Source of the DNA: Ilyonectria destructans
Taxonomy: Eukaryota > Ascomycota > Sordariomycetes > Hypocreales > Nectriaceae
Direction of reading: 5' to 3'
DNA length: 64,000 bases
Assembly: GCA_020740775.1 (NCBI GenBank)
Contig: JAHEWK010000010.1
Coordinates: forward strand, 1,674,001-1,738,000
This document shows, one piece after another, positions 1 through 12,814 of the stretch. Position numbers and translations under genes: made by a program. Position 1 is the stretch's first letter; each line of letters starts with the position of its first letter. The notes under the pieces were generated by a model. That model ran no database searches. It saw only the letters and a program-made list of their open reading frames with translations, and was not told where the DNA came from.

Positions 1-299
1 GTCCCGCACGGCGATTATCCGCTTGGGCTGCACGGCGATGTCCGCTTGGTTGCCGTTCGGCGATTATGTTGAGGGAGCGTAAGACACGGCTCGCCGGCTG
101 GCTGCACGTTAGTTAACCGAGTGCCAGCTCATGAGACATGCAGATGAGTAGTACATAGTAGGATTGAGATCTTCGGTGTTACTGAGCCGAAAAAGTCTAT
201 AAGAGTGACGAAACCTGGGGTTTTATTTACGATGATCACTCACTCATTACCGACAAGCTTCCCAGTACCACTTCTCCGTGCTCACGACAATCCTTCAAA
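1..299. other. Intergenic / upstream of NADase gene
   Basis: I see no gene here. The first 70 bases contain an imperfectly repeated phrase around 'cggcgattat' and 'tccgcttgg'. The remainder is presumably the promoter and 5' UTR of the secreted NADase gene that starts at 300. Confidence 0.5.
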
Positions 300-1024
300 A
301 TGCAGGTCAAATCGCTCCTCTTCTGGTCCCTCTGCTGGGCTTCCACTGCTTCAGCTCTCCCCTCTCCCGTCCAGGGACCGTCTTGCGACTGCACCGGCAC
401 GAAGAACGGCGGCAAGGAAGCGAAGTCGTACATTTGCCGCGACTCGCGACTCGGGCCCGCCAAGCTCCCCAGGAAGCTGCCTCTGGGAACATTGGTGTCC
501 AGCTACGACCGCTTCGGCGGGTTGAAGCCGGGCGAGTTTCTCGCACAATGGACTGATGCAAGTGGCAACTATGTCTACCCACCGCAGAACGGATTCCAAC
601 TGGATGCGAAGGGCAATGCCATCAACGGCACCATGGTCCTGGAACCGGGAACGCTTGTGGATCGCTTCGGGAGCGAGTATGGTAAGTCGTACCCAGTGTC
701 ATATAGTTGAGAGTATCATTGCTAACTGGTGTTGCAGGGTCGTATATCTCAGCTGCTGCCGCTCCCTACTCTCAGAGGGCTCTACCCCCTTCCAACCTCG
801 ACACCAACCAAGATGCGCCAGAGTACCCCTACAACTACCACATTTACGAGGTCCTCAAGCCGCTCACCGTTGTTGGAGGACCCATCGCGCCTTGGTTCGG
901 ACAGCCTGGACTTGGCGCACAGTTTTTCACTGGTGGCACTGGAAACATCATGGCTTTGATCGCTGCCGGTTACCTGGAGCGAGAGGACCCTGATGTTTTG
1001 ATTGCGAAGAGCAAGGGATGCTAA
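300..1024 (+). CDS. Secreted TNT-domain NAD glycohydrolase-like protein
   Basis: Two exons, 300-681 and 738-1024, with a 56-nt GTAAGT...GCAG intron, give 222 residues. Residues 1-19 are a typical signal peptide (basic start, hydrophobic core, Ala-rich end), followed by a Cys-containing segment. The second half carries the signature of the TNT fold (tuberculosis necrotizing toxin family, fungal surface NADases): a [26 protein letters not shown] stretch ending at LGAQF. Arg71 in YDRFGG and Gln189 in GAQFF fit the Arg and Gln known to be important in family NADases. The expected activity is cleavage of NAD+ to nicotinamide and ADP-ribose outside the cell or on the spore surface. No immunity factor is seen next to it, which is normal for fungal members. 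The family assignment is strong; activity is inferred. Confidence 0.85.
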
Positions 1025-1635
1025 GGGAGAAGAAGCATTTAATACCTGCATGATATTACCAACTCCGACTGTACTACGGGATGGTGTAATTTAATTGATC
1101 TTAATAATCCTGGCACCTACTTCGTACTTCGTACATGACGCCTGTGAAGATAACGATATCTTCTTGGCTTCTCCAATCGCTGGAAAACGAATACGACGCC
1201 TACGACGCCTTGCAGGGCAGCGGCGTACTGCGGGCCACTAATAGGCCACTAATAGGCCACTGAACTCCCGACGGCACGATCCGCTAAGTGTGACAGTCCC
1301 TCCCTAAGGTAGCCGGCTTCCCCCATTAAATTTTAGCACAGGGTCCCTGCGCCACCAATTCCCCTGTGCCGCGTTGCGCTTTCCACTCACTGCGCGTCCT
1401 TTGGCCGCCCTACGTGCCCACCGCTCATTTGCTTTTTTTGCGGGGAAGAATAGATAAGGAGATGCGGATCTGGAGTTTTCGAGCTTCAATTGTCAACCAT
1501 CTCTCTGCTTCAAAAGCCCCAGATCTGTCCTCCGCAACACCCATCCTTGACAATTTACCTTGCCTCGACAGCTCAGGCCCCCTGCGGATTCAATTGCAAG
1601 TTTCTTGATTCGCCAGCCCCCCCGCAACCTTCACA
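1025..1635. other. Intergenic region before EBP-family gene
   Basis: No coding potential is evident. It contains an 11-bp tandem repeat at 1233-1261 and a pyrimidine-rich stretch from about 1380 to 1630 that is probably the promoter and 5' UTR of the EBP-family gene starting at 1636. Confidence 0.5.
1233..1261. repeat. Short tandem repeat, period 11
   Basis: The unit ggccactaata occurs twice in full and then in part (ggccact), directly head to tail. No function is visible. Confidence 0.8.
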
Positions 1636-2408
1636 ATGGACGCTGTTCCCAGCAACGCAACCGGGAGCCTCCCGCTGCACCCATACTTCCCGTTGGATGT
1701 CACCCTCGAGACTTATGCCGCCAACTCTATGGGTGCAGCCACTCTAGTAGGAATCTTTTCGCTATGTTGCTGTGGCGTCTTCGCCGTGACACACCTCTTG
1801 ATCCAGCAGGCTCAGGCGACGCTATCGGGAGGAGCCAAGTTGGCGACCATGTGGTTTGCCCTTTGCGGGTGCATCCACTTGTTCTTTGAGGGTATGTTCC
1901 CATCTCTGCGAACGCATTGCTTTCGCTGGCCGTTGCTGACTATTTGATGCCAGGTTACTTCGCCGTCAACCACCTCGACATGGCCGGCCAGATGGATCTG
2001 TTCGGCCAGCTGTGGAAGGAGTACTCCCTGTCCGACTCCCGATACCTAACCCAGGACTCCTTCGTCGTCTGCATGGAAGCCATCACTGCCTTCTTCTGGG
2101 GCCCGCTCTCCTTCTACTGCGCCTACTGCATCGTCAAGAACCACCCTCTCCGCCATCCGCTGCAGATGATCATCAGCCTCGGCCAGATCTACGGCGATAT
2201 CCTATACTACGCCACGTGCTCTTTCAACAGCATCGTCTACAAGATTGCCTACTGCCGCCCTGAGAGCTTCTACTTCTGGGCGTACTATGTGCTCTGCAAC
2301 GCCTTCTGGATCGTCATCCCGGGCGTGTTGCTGGTACAGAGCGTCATGACGTGCTCGCAGGCTATTGCCAGGGTCCAGGCCATGGACGCGTCCAAGAAGC
2401 ATCTGTGA
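1636..2408 (+). CDS. EXPERA/emopamil-binding-protein-family membrane protein
   Basis: Two exons, 1636-1891 and 1954-2408, with a GTATGT...CCAG intron, encode 236 residues. Four to five hydrophobic segments are visible, and the stretch ALCGCIHLFFEGYF (about residues 75-88) matches the first conserved block of the EBP family, with His81 and Glu85 at the positions of sterol-isomerase active-site residues. A second conserved block, EAITAFFWGP, follows in exon 2. EBP proteins are ER membrane sterol delta8-delta7 isomerases in animals and plants. Ascomycetes use the unrelated ERG2 for that step, so the job of EBP-like proteins in these fungi is open. Family assignment is good; the reaction is not established. 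Confidence 0.8.
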
Positions 2409-2697
2409 GGAGTTTTAGTGGGCTGCAATAGATTTGCTATGCTGTGCGGTGGCATCGGAGCAGAATGCTACCAATACCGCAGGAACGCAGGATACAGGAG
2501 GATTTAGAGGAGTAAAGGGGTTAATCAAGGTATATGTGCTTTTACATCGCCAAACGCCTATATCCTAATAATATCTATGTAATTGGGGGACATTCCCGCT
2601 CGTGTATTCGTCTACTAGGCTTTGCTTTGATCTAAATTAGGGACAAAGACGTCCCAGTCGCAGCTCTATGAGTATCATCTAAAAGAAATGACAAAGA

Positions 2698-4146
2698 TTA
2701 TTCGTTGCGATCAGTTCCCTCCATTCGCAACCAATGTCGTCGCTTTGAGTGCGGGGGCTTAGCAGCAGAGTGGCAGACTCGCTATAATTCCTTATCAGCA
2801 AGGCCTGGGCGGCGAAATCAAGAGTTCTTACCTGGCGGTTTTCAAAAAAGTCTGTGTAGAATTTATTCCAGATCTCTCTCTCGATGCAATCATCCTTGCC
2901 ATTAATCGCCGTACAGTTGGGCTGGCTCTCCTCCCTCAGCACCTCGGGCATGGGGATCCATGGCTTTGGGATAGGCCAGTCGGAGAAGTGCACGAACTTG
3001 GCCTCGTTCAGGATGGCGACAGGGTCCCATTTTTCTTGTTCTGAGCCAAGATAGTCGGCGTGTGAGGTTCGCCGGTACTCAGCCGTCAGCATATCGTATG
3101 GCCTGTGCGGGAGGATGAGGGCGTTGTCGTAGTACAGCTGGTTGACAATCTCCATATCGTAGTCATTGTCGGTGACGGTGTCCATCTTTTTCACGATGCG
3201 GTCGAACTCGACAGTATCTGGCTGGATGAGCATAAGCTGCGACGAAAGAACCCTTTGCACGGGGTCATTGTCCAGCAACCAATATGCTCGAGGCATCGCC
3301 ACAGGACACGGCGGTAGCAAAAAGAGCTCATCCATGGGTTGGAGAATTGTTCCATCCGAGTCGAGCGAGAGGACGCGATCATATTGGGTTTGGTTGAAGG
3401 CAAGGAGCTTGGTGAATGAGTCGGCCCATGTAGCTGCATGTCCATGTTAACAGGGTAAGGGTGGAGAAATGGCAAGCAAACTCACGATCGGCACCTTCGC
3501 GGTGCTGGATCTCAATTGGCATCAATTTGACCTGATATTCGTCGCGCGACTTGATCAAGAGTCGTCCGGCGTGATAATCCGACTCGGTCGCCTCCGGGTC
3601 GAGCATATAGTACGGGTACATCATCACACGGTCGGCCTTGCTCCCGAGGCGATGCAGCGTCTCGAATATCATGACAGAATTGCACAGATAGTCACTATCA
3701 GTGACATATTGCGTGTAAGCGAAACGGGACCAGTCTACATCCTGATCCGAGGGGTCCAGAGGCTGGTGACTCGCCGGTTTGGAGCCGCTGCCATTGGTAC
3801 TGCTTGTCTTGTCGTCGGCATGGTCATTGGAATAGGATGAGGCAGATGCGGATAGTTTTTGCGCCTCCAGCTTTGCCGACGAAGCGAGATCCTCTTGCTC
3901 GCTGTCGAGGGCGGCCGCCTGTGTCCGGATTGCCCCTCGACCTGCTCCAGTGGGGGTGGGAATTGTGACTTCACTGTCGTTGTAGTCGACGCTGGCTTTC
4001 GGCTTGCCAGCGGTCACAGCCTGGGATTGACCGTTCCATGGCCGCGTCTCCGTGTAGCTGTAGTCGTACCTGTTGCTGAAATTGTAGAAAAGGAATATGG
4101 AGAGTATCGCCGCCACCGCGATCAGCCGAAGTCGGCTCGACACCAT
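2698..4146 (-). CDS. GT8-type glycosyltransferase, GNT1-like (type II membrane)
   Basis: Three exons (4146-3486, 3433-2832, 2781-2698) give 448 residues. The first intron uses GTGAGT, and the second (2782-2831, GTAAGA...ATAG) restores the family-like ending ENRQRVC; reading through it gives an unrelated tail. A single hydrophobic anchor lies at about residues 8-23 after a short basic N-terminus, followed by a Ser/Thr-rich stem, as in Golgi type II enzymes. The catalytic domain begins near residue 170 (YVTDSDYLCNSV), and the metal-binding DxD motif is DSD at 245-247 in LSLDSDGT. The closest known role is yeast Gnt1, which adds N-acetylglucosamine to mannose outer chains; the exact donor here is inferred. 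Confidence 0.82.
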
Positions 4147-5616
4147 CGTGGGGGGTTCTCAGACCTACGCGACAGTCGATGGACGGCGTGTCAAAGCCCA
4201 CCGATCCAGGTTCAGGAAAGGCGGTGGGAGAGAAAAGACCGACACATCGAGGGCGAGGTTTACTGGAATGGAGGGTCTGGCTGGAGGATCTGCTCGGCCT
4301 AATACTCCGTATTGCATAGCAATTCAGCGGGCTGAAGCTCCAATGCGGCTTGGCTTGGCTCGTTCAAGGGAAAGTTATCGGTAGGTTGTCGCCCGTTCAT
4401 TGGCCAAGTCGTGATGAGCTATCGGTTCCTGCGTCGATGGGACATCTCGTAATCGCGGAAGGGAAATTACGATATCTAGCCCCACGGAGTAATAAGGGCT
4501 GCCGGAAGTGGGATGGCTTCGTATCTATGGCGCCGGGCTCAGCCGCTGGCAGCGTGGATATGACGTGAGACCCGGCCGCACGATTTCTCGTTTCATGGTT
4601 GCACCGTCAGTAATGAGGCAGCTTGGAGGTACAAATGACAAAAGTCCCCTTTGAAGTGTGGCAATGGTTCTTTTCATTATTGCTGTTACAACCATGGAGG
4701 TGCTGTTGTAAAAGTGGTGAGACAGGTGTGGGAGAGAGGCGCGCACGTGTGTCGATGATTGGTCCGCGTACCGACAGTGCAATGTTAAATTATTCTTCCT
4801 CGAACACTTCAAAAACATTGCTATTGTCTCATTTGAGATCATCCACTATAAACTATCTCAGGGCCAAGTCGGGGCACATCTTACACTCTCGTAGTTCATT
4901 TCCACGGACTCCTTCTCTAATTCATCATGCAATACCATTGCGTACCGCCCGTCCTTATCTCACCAGCCTTCGCTTGAACCCGTTCAAAGTTCATTTAAAT
5001 GCAGTCATACCTTTTCCAGACTTAGGCCTCCTTCAGACATAACCACATGTCCGATATCGTAAATATCCAGATCCGGTGCACCTTGGATAGCGAACAGCAT
5101 AATGGCTGAGCCTCGAAACCATCACAGGATACTTCCTCTGCGGCGCAACCGTATTATTTGACATTAAGGCGCCCTGGCTATGGCCAACATAAATCGAGTA
5201 CTTCTCGTTAGTATCGCCGCTACAAAGCCCTCCGTACGTTATATATAAGTGCCATGCGACTACATACAAGGAAGTCACTGGTTCATGTGGTGCTCTTCTT
5301 CCACCGTCGGCCTTGACGACGACCCAACACTCCGTTCATATACAAAATAAAATTTACGGGTGAGAGCTGTCTGTTGATTCATAAATTCATGGCTTTTTGT
5401 AATTTTGCCTTCTACCAATATGTCACTGCCCAAACCAACTCGCCAAACAACACACTGCTGTCATTCAGCGCTACCCGTGCAACTGCCGTCACCTCTTCTC
5501 TCAGCAGGCACGTTCAAGAAAGTGCTCAGCCTCAGTAGAAATTGGACGAAGATTTACGGGCGTTGGTTGCTCAGGTTGCCCAGTGGTTCCCGCCGAGCTC
5601 CTCTTCAGTTGCTCAA
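4147..5616. other. Long intergenic region
   Basis: About 1.5 kb lies between the start of the GT8 gene (transcribed leftward) and the end of the RidA gene. The open frames here are short, lack family features and have no consistent splice pattern. I see no gene, RNA gene or repeat of note. Confidence 0.5.
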
Positions 5617-6150
5617 TTAAATCTTTGCTTGGATGTTCCAGGGCTTGGAAACCACGCCCATACACTTAATCTCAATGTCCGTGTTGGCCGGCAGGGTCTT
5701 GACGGCAACGCAGCTGGAAGCAAGAGTTCAATTAGCCCGTCGAAAGACATGCGCCGAGTGGTCACAACTTACGTTCGTGCAGGCTTGACATCGCCCCAGT
5801 AGGTCTCGTATACCTCGTTCATCTTGGCAAAGTCTCCCATGTCGGCGAGGTAAATGTTGACCTCGACGACATCATTGATGCTGGAACCAGACGCATCAAG
5901 AACGGCGGAGAGGTTCTGGATGACTCGGTGCTGCGTGACAGGACTCATTAGCATTGCAGCTCTGCCATGTCCTCGCCGCTTGGATCAGCCTTACTGTGTG
6001 AGCCTGGATGTCTCCGTCGATGATCTTGCCGGTGGCGGGGTCCTGGGCAATTGAGCCAGAGGTATAGACGAAGCCGTTGGCAACAATGGCCTGGTTGAAG
6101 ACGGGAAGCGGGGCCGGAGCCTTGTCCGTGAAGGTTGCGATGCGAGACAT
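5617..6150 (-). CDS. RidA/YjgF-family enamine/imine deaminase
   Basis: Three exons (6150-5995, 5930-5773, 5713-5617) join in phase to 136 residues, the usual size of this family. Family landmarks are YTSGSIAQDP near residue 30, the NLSAVLDASGS block, VEVNIYLADM, and the C-terminal PARTCVAV...DIEIKCMGV. Arg104 and Glu119 occupy the positions of the conserved Arg and Glu of the active-site pocket at the trimer interface. RidA hydrolyses reactive 2-aminoacrylate and related enamines released by PLP enzymes, protecting other PLP enzymes. There is no clear mitochondrial presequence, so a cytosolic form is likely. Confidence 0.93.
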
Positions 6151-6735
6151 GTTGTACTGATTCCGTTGATCTGGGTATTCTTCGATTTTTGTTTGAGAAC
6201 AATGAAGCTGGATTGAGTTGACGGTGATACTAATATACGCCGACAGAATGCGGGGATGTTTGGGCCTCTGCAGGCAAACTCCGATCTAACCTGCTAGCTC
6301 TATTATTCATCAGCAGCCTCGGAAGATGGGCGCAGTATTTAACGCATAGAATCGGGTTAAATGCCAATCAAGTGCCCTGCTTATCAAGCCCAAGACCCTG
6401 CGCTGTGATAGCTCTCTTTGCCGATTTCTCAAGCCCGCACGCAGAGACTCGGAGCTTACTTCTTGAACCGATCGCCCCACACGAGCAAGCTCGCAGTCTC
6501 CTTCTTCAATTCAAGGCCCGAGATCGGAGAGCCAGCAATGTGGTTGTCGCAAATACGTCACAGGTCTAGAGAAGCTACAGAATAGAACACTCAAGTCCTC
6601 GTGTGCTTTAATGTCCACTGTATTCCCTAGTCTAGGTATCCGGAAACCGAGCGGATTGATGAATCAGACCTAACGCCGTCGCTATGCTCACATTGCCATT
6701 GATATTCAAATGGAAAACCAACCACACAGGACCAA
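6151..6735. other. Intergenic region, RidA promoter side
   Basis: 585 bases between the RidA start and the 3' end of the ELYS-domain gene, both transcribed leftward. It holds the RidA promoter and the ELYS-gene 3' UTR. No further gene is supported. Confidence 0.5.
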
Positions 6736-7769
6736 TCATTCGGTCTGTCCGCCAATGCCGCCCTTGATTCCCTCCAGGACTCCAGCCCACTGACCGCCGT
6801 GTCGTTGGTTGGACACCTCGGAGAAACGATCGCAGGCAATCTTTCGGATCAACAGCGTGTCCTTGGCCTTCTTATGGCTCTTTCCATTGCCGGTAGTCAA
6901 GTACTCTTCGAACCACTCCTCTTCGGCAGAATCAAGAGGCAAGAATGCGAGCTCCGAAGCTCGGGTTGAGAACTCCTCGCCGGCTCGACCCTCTAGAACA
7001 GATGCAACCAGTTGTCGGAAGAGCAACTGGCGAGTGTGGGTGGGGTGTGTACGAGAGTAGAACAAGGCTTCTGAAACACTTGTTCGGGCCATCGCATTGA
7101 AGAGCAGCTCGAGGGCAGCCGACGTCTTGAGGATCGGTTGGACGGTCTGGAAATAGGACAGCGCCAGGGTATAGTCGTTACCTTGGGCCCGGCGAACGAG
7201 GACGGTGATGATGTCGTCGGCGAAGTCCGGGATGAGGGAAGGGTGTGCGATGTACTCGAGCGCTCGCTGAAAGGATACCAACGTCAGCTGCCGCAGTCAC
7301 TAAATTCGAGAAGTCGCCTTACCGCAAAGTCTTGCTTGTCCATGTACCACAAGCCCTTCATGAAGATCTGGTACTTTTTGGGCATCCCAGAAGCTTCAAC
7401 AAAGGCCTCTGACACATTCTGGTGGCCGGAAGCCTCATCAAAGTCGAGGAGGACATAGTAGAACAGGGAGAATTTGTAGTGCATCGACATGTTGGCGTCG
7501 CAGATTTGCTGGTGCAATTGCTTGACAGCATTGTCGGTTTTAGGAGGGTAGACCTTGGCTGGAGAAGAGCACTATCAGCGACCTGTTCCAATTTCCTCCA
7601 GGAAGTATAACGCACCCTTGGTAATGCCCACGGCCCTCAACACACGGTCGATGAAGAGAATCCCATCGAAGCTCTTGCGGGAGCTCTCAATCTCGTGCTG
7701 CAGCTTGCGATCGTAGGGGTTCGGTAGGCCCGAGGGGAATACATCGTGGAGGTTGGCGTAGTTGAACAT
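6736..7769 (-). CDS. ELYS-domain nuclear pore complex assembly protein
   Basis: Three exons (7769-7616, 7558-7323, 7266-6736) encode 306 residues. The start MFNYANL was preferred to an in-frame Met seven codons upstream because the family begins with a short MF(D/N)Y-type sequence. The protein is helical throughout and matches the fungal ELYS-like domain: an IDRVLRAVGI segment near residue 40, MHYKFSLFYYVLLDFDEASG near 80, an FMKGLWYMDKQDFARALEYIAHPSL block near 120, and a long alpha-solenoid. Fungal ELYS proteins join the Nup84/Nup107 Y-complex and help nuclear pore assembly. The C-terminus lacks the long chromatin-binding extension of animal ELYS, as expected. Confidence 0.8.
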
Positions 7770-8179
7770 GGTGACAGAGAAGCACCTCAATCTGCAAAAG
7801 GATCCAAAAATGCCGGGATGGTAATTGACAAGTAATGGCCAACCGAATCTTGGAAGCTATCGCGACAAACAGCTTTGGCGCCGGGACTTCGCGCGGTCAC
7901 GTGAAGGCGTGGGGCTTCCTCCCCAGGCTCCCCTGGCGTGGAAGGTACGTATTGTTTACAAACCTAGCGACCGATCGGGACATTTCCAAACAAACGCGGG
8001 GCGCAACCACTTTGTGACCGCCCAAACTCCAACACGACACATTCTCAGCCAAACATTCCGGTAAGGCACCGGCTTTCACTTCAGGCGGCATTGTCACTTG
8101 CGATCAGCAGCCGTCATCTTCTTTTACCCTTCGTTTTCTTTCTTTGCGTCTCTAGCACCTACTAGAGCTGCCCGCTACA
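7770..8179. promoter_or_regulatory. Divergent promoter region (ELYS gene / SMC4)
   Basis: 410 bases separate the two start codons, which face away from each other. The stretch from about 8100 to 8160 is pyrimidine-rich (ttctttctttgc), typical of fungal transcription starts before SMC4. No specific site was recognised. Confidence 0.55.
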
Positions 8180-11100
8180 ATGTCAGAGGCTTCACCCACG
8201 AGGCCGTCTCGACGCGCCGCAACCAGGCGCACTGCCGTGATCGACTCGGACGACGAGGAGGAAATCTCCAACCGCACCAAGGCCCACGACGATGAAGAAG
8301 ACGACTTCGAGCCGGAGGCACCCAAGAGCCCCCCCAAGCGACAGACCCGCAGCGGGCGCAAGTCATCTGCCCCCGCTCCAGCTACAGCTCCCGCTCCAGC
8401 TACCCGACGAGGCCGTACGCGGAAGACTCCAGCTCCGGCCGCGACGATTGAGCCCAGCGAGGTGTTCGATGCGGACACCACCATCAAGCCCGACCCAGAC
8501 TCTCCCCCTAAGAAGGCATCCCCTCGGAAGCGCAAGAGCGCTGCCCCTCGAAGCTCGATGGCTTCAATCCCCGACCTTGCCCCGCCAACACCCCAGCCAA
8601 CTGCTTCGCCAGAGTCCTCTCAGATCCAGGCCTCAGCTCTGGCCGACATCACCACTTCCAGTGTGAATACGCAAAATCCCGACGACACCCAGGCGACTAT
8701 CAAGCCGATTAAGCCCATGGACACCATCATGGAGAAGCCCATGGACATTATGCTCAAGGCCCGGACGATGCCTGCCCCCGTTGTCGAGGACACGACTCCC
8801 AAGCCTCGAATTGTTCTCACATACTTGATTCTCAACAACTTCAAGAGTTATGCCGGTAGACAGGAAGTCGGCCCCTTCCACGCATCCTTCTCGTCAGTGG
8901 TCGGGCCCAACGGTTCTGGCAAGTCCAACGTCATTGACTCGCTGCTCTTCGTCTTCGGTTTCCGCGCCAGCAAGATGCGACAAGGGAAAATCTCCGCCCT
9001 CATTCACAACTCTGCCCAACACCCGAACCTTGATCACTGTGAGGTCGCGGTCCACTTTCGGGAAGTAATGGATCAGGTACGTGCCCTCTTCAGCTAAACG
9101 CATAGCTTTAAACTGACAAGTGTAGCCTGGTGGTGGCCACGAGGTTATCCCTGACTCCGAACTCATCATCTCCCGAAAGGCTTTCAAGAACAACTCGAGC
9201 AAATACTACATCAACGGCAAAGAATCCAACTTCACGACTGTCACAACCTTGCTCCGTGACCGAGGCGTAGACCTTGACCACAAGCGCTTCCTCATTCTCC
9301 AGGGTGAAGTCGAGTCAATTGCTCAGATGAAGCCAAAGGCCGGTAACGAACACGAGGATGGTCTGCTTGAGTACCTCGAGGATATCATTGGCACCTCCAA
9401 GTACAAGACTCCTATTGAGGAATCCGCCACCGAAGTCGAGACTCTCAACGAGATCTGTATGGAGAAAAGCGGTCGAGTACAGCATGTCGAGAAAGAAAAG
9501 AACAGCCTGGAGGATAAGAAGGACAAGGCACTCGCATTCGTTCGGGATGAGAACGAACTAGCGATGAAGCAGTCTGCCCTCTACCAGCTTTTCATTCATG
9601 AGTGCAATGACAATCTCACCGTTACCGAGGAGGCAATCAACCAGATGCAGGCCCAGCTGGATGTTGAGCTCGAGAAACATCACGGTGGCCAGCAGGTCAT
9701 CAAGGACCTCGAAAAGGCTCACGCCAAGGGGGCCAAGCAGTTTGAATCGCAAGAGAAGGAAACCCAAACCTTGGTCAAGGAGATGGCCAAGTTCGAGCAG
9801 GAGCGCGTCAAGTTCGATGAGAAGCGGAAGTTCCTCGAGGACAAGAAGAAGAAGCTCGAGAAGACCATCAAGAACGCCGAATCATCCTCTGCCGAAGCCG
9901 ATGAGACTATCCAGCAATGCGGTGAGGATATTGAGAGGCGGACCTCAGACATCGCCGACCTGGAGGCACAAGTAGAGGAGGAGGAAGCAGAGCTTACCAA
10001 GATCCGTGAAGGTTTGAAGGGCAAGACCCAAGCCTTCTCTGACCAGATCGCCGCCAAGCAAAAGGCCCTGGAGCCATGGATGGAAAGGATTAACCAGAAA
10101 CAGTCAGCAATCGCTGTCGCAGAGAGCGAGCTGAACATTCTCCAGGAAAAGGCAAACGCTGGCGCTGTCGCTCTGGAAGACCTCGAGACCAAAATTACCT
10201 CGACTGAGCAGGGCAAGGCGACGAAACTGGAGGAACTTAAAGCTTGCGAAGCGGAGAAGGCTGAGTTACTTGAGGAGGCCGAGAAGATGAAGTCTGAACT
10301 TGAAGTTCTTTCTGGGCAGGAGCCCAAGATTCGATCCAAGATCTCCAACGCACGACAAAAGGCCGACGAGGCTCGCTCGAGTCTGTCTAATACCCAGACC
10401 CGGGGCAACGTCCTTGCAGCGCTCATGCGCATGAAAGAATCGGGTCGTATTGATGGTTTCGACGGACGACTCGGAAACCTCGGTACCATCGATCAAAAGT
10501 TCGATGTTGCCATCTCCACAGCTTGCGGTGCCCTCGACAACTTTGTCACAGAGACGGTTGATGCTGGTCAACAGTGCATCGAATACCTACGAAAGAACAA
10601 CCTTGGACGAGGCAACTTCATATGTCTGGACAAGCTGAGGGTGCGAGACATGTCGCCTATTCAGACCCCTGAGAATGCTCCTCGACTGTTCGACCTGGTC
10701 AAGGCCAAGGAGGACAAGTTCCGACCTGCGTTTTACCACGCCATGCAAGATACTTTGGTCGCAACTGACCTTGCGCAAGCCAACAGGATTGCGTATGGTG
10801 CGAAGCGATGGCGAGTTGTGACCCTTGATGGCGAGCTCATCGACAAATCTGGTACGATGTCCGGTGGTGGAACTACTGTCAAGAGAGGTCTAATGTCCTC
10901 CAAACTTGTTGCGGACATCACCAAGGAGCAGGTTGCCAAGCTTGAGGGCGACCGTGATGGATGGGAATCCAAGTTCCAAGAGTTCCAGGAGTATCAGCGA
11001 GAGTGCGAGACTCGCCTCAAGAAACTGAACGTGGAAATTCCTGAGCTCGATACCAAGATGCAGAAGATCGGCCTAGAGATCGACAGCGCGACACGAAATG

Positions 11101-12814
11101 TCACCGATCTTCAGCGACGAATCAAGGAGTTGAGCAAGGAGCATCAACCCTCGGCTTCAGACAACAACCGCATCGCTGCCTTGCAGAAGGACATTGCCAA
11201 GCTCAACAAGGAGGTGCAGAAGCTACATGGCGAGACCTCCAGCGTGGAGGAGGAGATCAAGGCGCTGCAGGACAAGATCATGGAAGTTGGTGGTGAGAAG
11301 CTTCGTGCCCAACGTGCCAAGGTCGACTCCATCAAGGAGGAGATTACTTCTTACAATGAGGAAATCTCCACCGCCGAGGTCGGCAAGGCAAAGGCCGAGA
11401 AGCAGAAGACGAAGCTCGAGAAGGATCATGCAAAGGCGACAAAGGATCTCGATGCAGCTGCCAGGGATCTTCAAAAACTAGATGATGACATCAACCACCA
11501 AGGCGAAAGGGCGGAGGAACTCCAGAGTCAAGTTGAGGAAGCCGAAGAGGGTCTGGGCTCCAAGAAGAAGGAGCTGAAGTCCTTGAAGGCTGAGTTGGAC
11601 GAGAAGATGACCGAGTTGAACGAAACCAGGGCTGTGGAAATTGAGATGCGAAACAAGCTGGAGGAGAATCAGAAGGCTCTGGGCGAGAACCAGAAGCGAC
11701 TTCGCTATTGGGAGGACAAGCACTCCAAGTTGGTCCTCCAGGACTTGGATGATCTCATCGGCAACTCTACGCCCAGCCAAGTGAAACGGGAGCCCAGGGA
11801 GAACACAGCAGGTGATGAAGAAGACGTCGAGATGGGTGATGCTCCAGCTGAAGACGTTGATATGACTGACGCCCCTGCCGAAGAGGAGGATTCTGAGGAA
11901 GAAGAGCATTCTAATGGCCAGCCCAATGAATTACCCAGGTACACTCCTGACGAGCTCGCCGACATGAGCAAGGAAACCCTCAAGGGTGAAATCGCTGCTC
12001 TCGAGGAAAAGACCCAAAACGTCAATGTCGACCTCGGCGTGCTTTCAGAGTACCGCCGACGAGTGGAAGAGCATGCTGCTCGGTCCTCAGATCTACAGTC
12101 GGCGATTGCGCAGCGAGACTCGGCCAAGAAGCGGTGCGACGACCTGCGCCGCCTCCGACTGGAAGGCTTCATGGAAGGATTCAGCGCCATCTCTCTCCGC
12201 CTGAAGGAGATGTACCAAATGATCACCATGGGTGGTAACGCCGAGCTGGAGCTTGTGGACAGCTTGGATCCATTTAGCGAAGGCATTTTGTTCAGTGTGA
12301 TGCCACCGAAGAAGAGCTGGAAGAACATTAGCAACCTTTCTGGTGGTGAGAAGACGTTGAGTAGTTTGGCTCTGGTATTTGCTCTGCATCACTATAAGCC
12401 GACTCCCCTGTACGTCATGGACGAGATTGACGCTGCTTTGGATTTCAGAAATGTGAGTATTCCCCTTCCCCTTGCAGTCTTTGCCCGAGACACTCGGCTG
12501 CAACCAGTCCAGTGGCATTCCTTTGAGTCACCATGACACTTCGCTTCCATTGTCCTCGATATGCAAGTCACTAACGCAACATGCAGGTCTCGATCGTTGC
12601 CAACTACATCAAGGAGCGTACCAAGAACGCCCAGTTCGTTGTCATCTCGCTCCGAAACAACATGTTTGAGCTCGCGGCGCGACTTGTGGGAGTGTACAAG
12701 GTCAACCATATGACCAAGAGTGTAACGATTGAGAACAAGGACTACATTGTGAGACCACAGAGTCAGCACAAGGCGCAAAACAGTCAAACTACGACAACGT
12801 TGGCGCTTCGATAG
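8180..12814 (+). CDS. smc4: Condensin ATPase subunit SMC4
   Basis: Three exons (8180-9076, 9126-12452, 12587-12814) join in phase to 1483 residues. An Arg/Ser/Pro-rich disordered N-terminus of about 210 residues precedes the ATPase head. Walker A (GPNGSGKS) is near residue 245, the hinge lies about 738-890 (a GFDGRLGNLG start and a GTMSGGG end), and long heptad coiled coils flank it. The ABC signature LSGGEKTL is near 1371 and Walker B (YVMDEIDAALD) near 1395. SMC4 pairs with SMC2 in condensin to compact mitotic chromosomes. An unusually acidic insert (about residues 1195-1235, with repeated DMTDAPAEE-like units) lies near the end of the second coiled coil. The last intron (12453-12586) interrupts just after Walker B. 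Confidence 0.97.
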
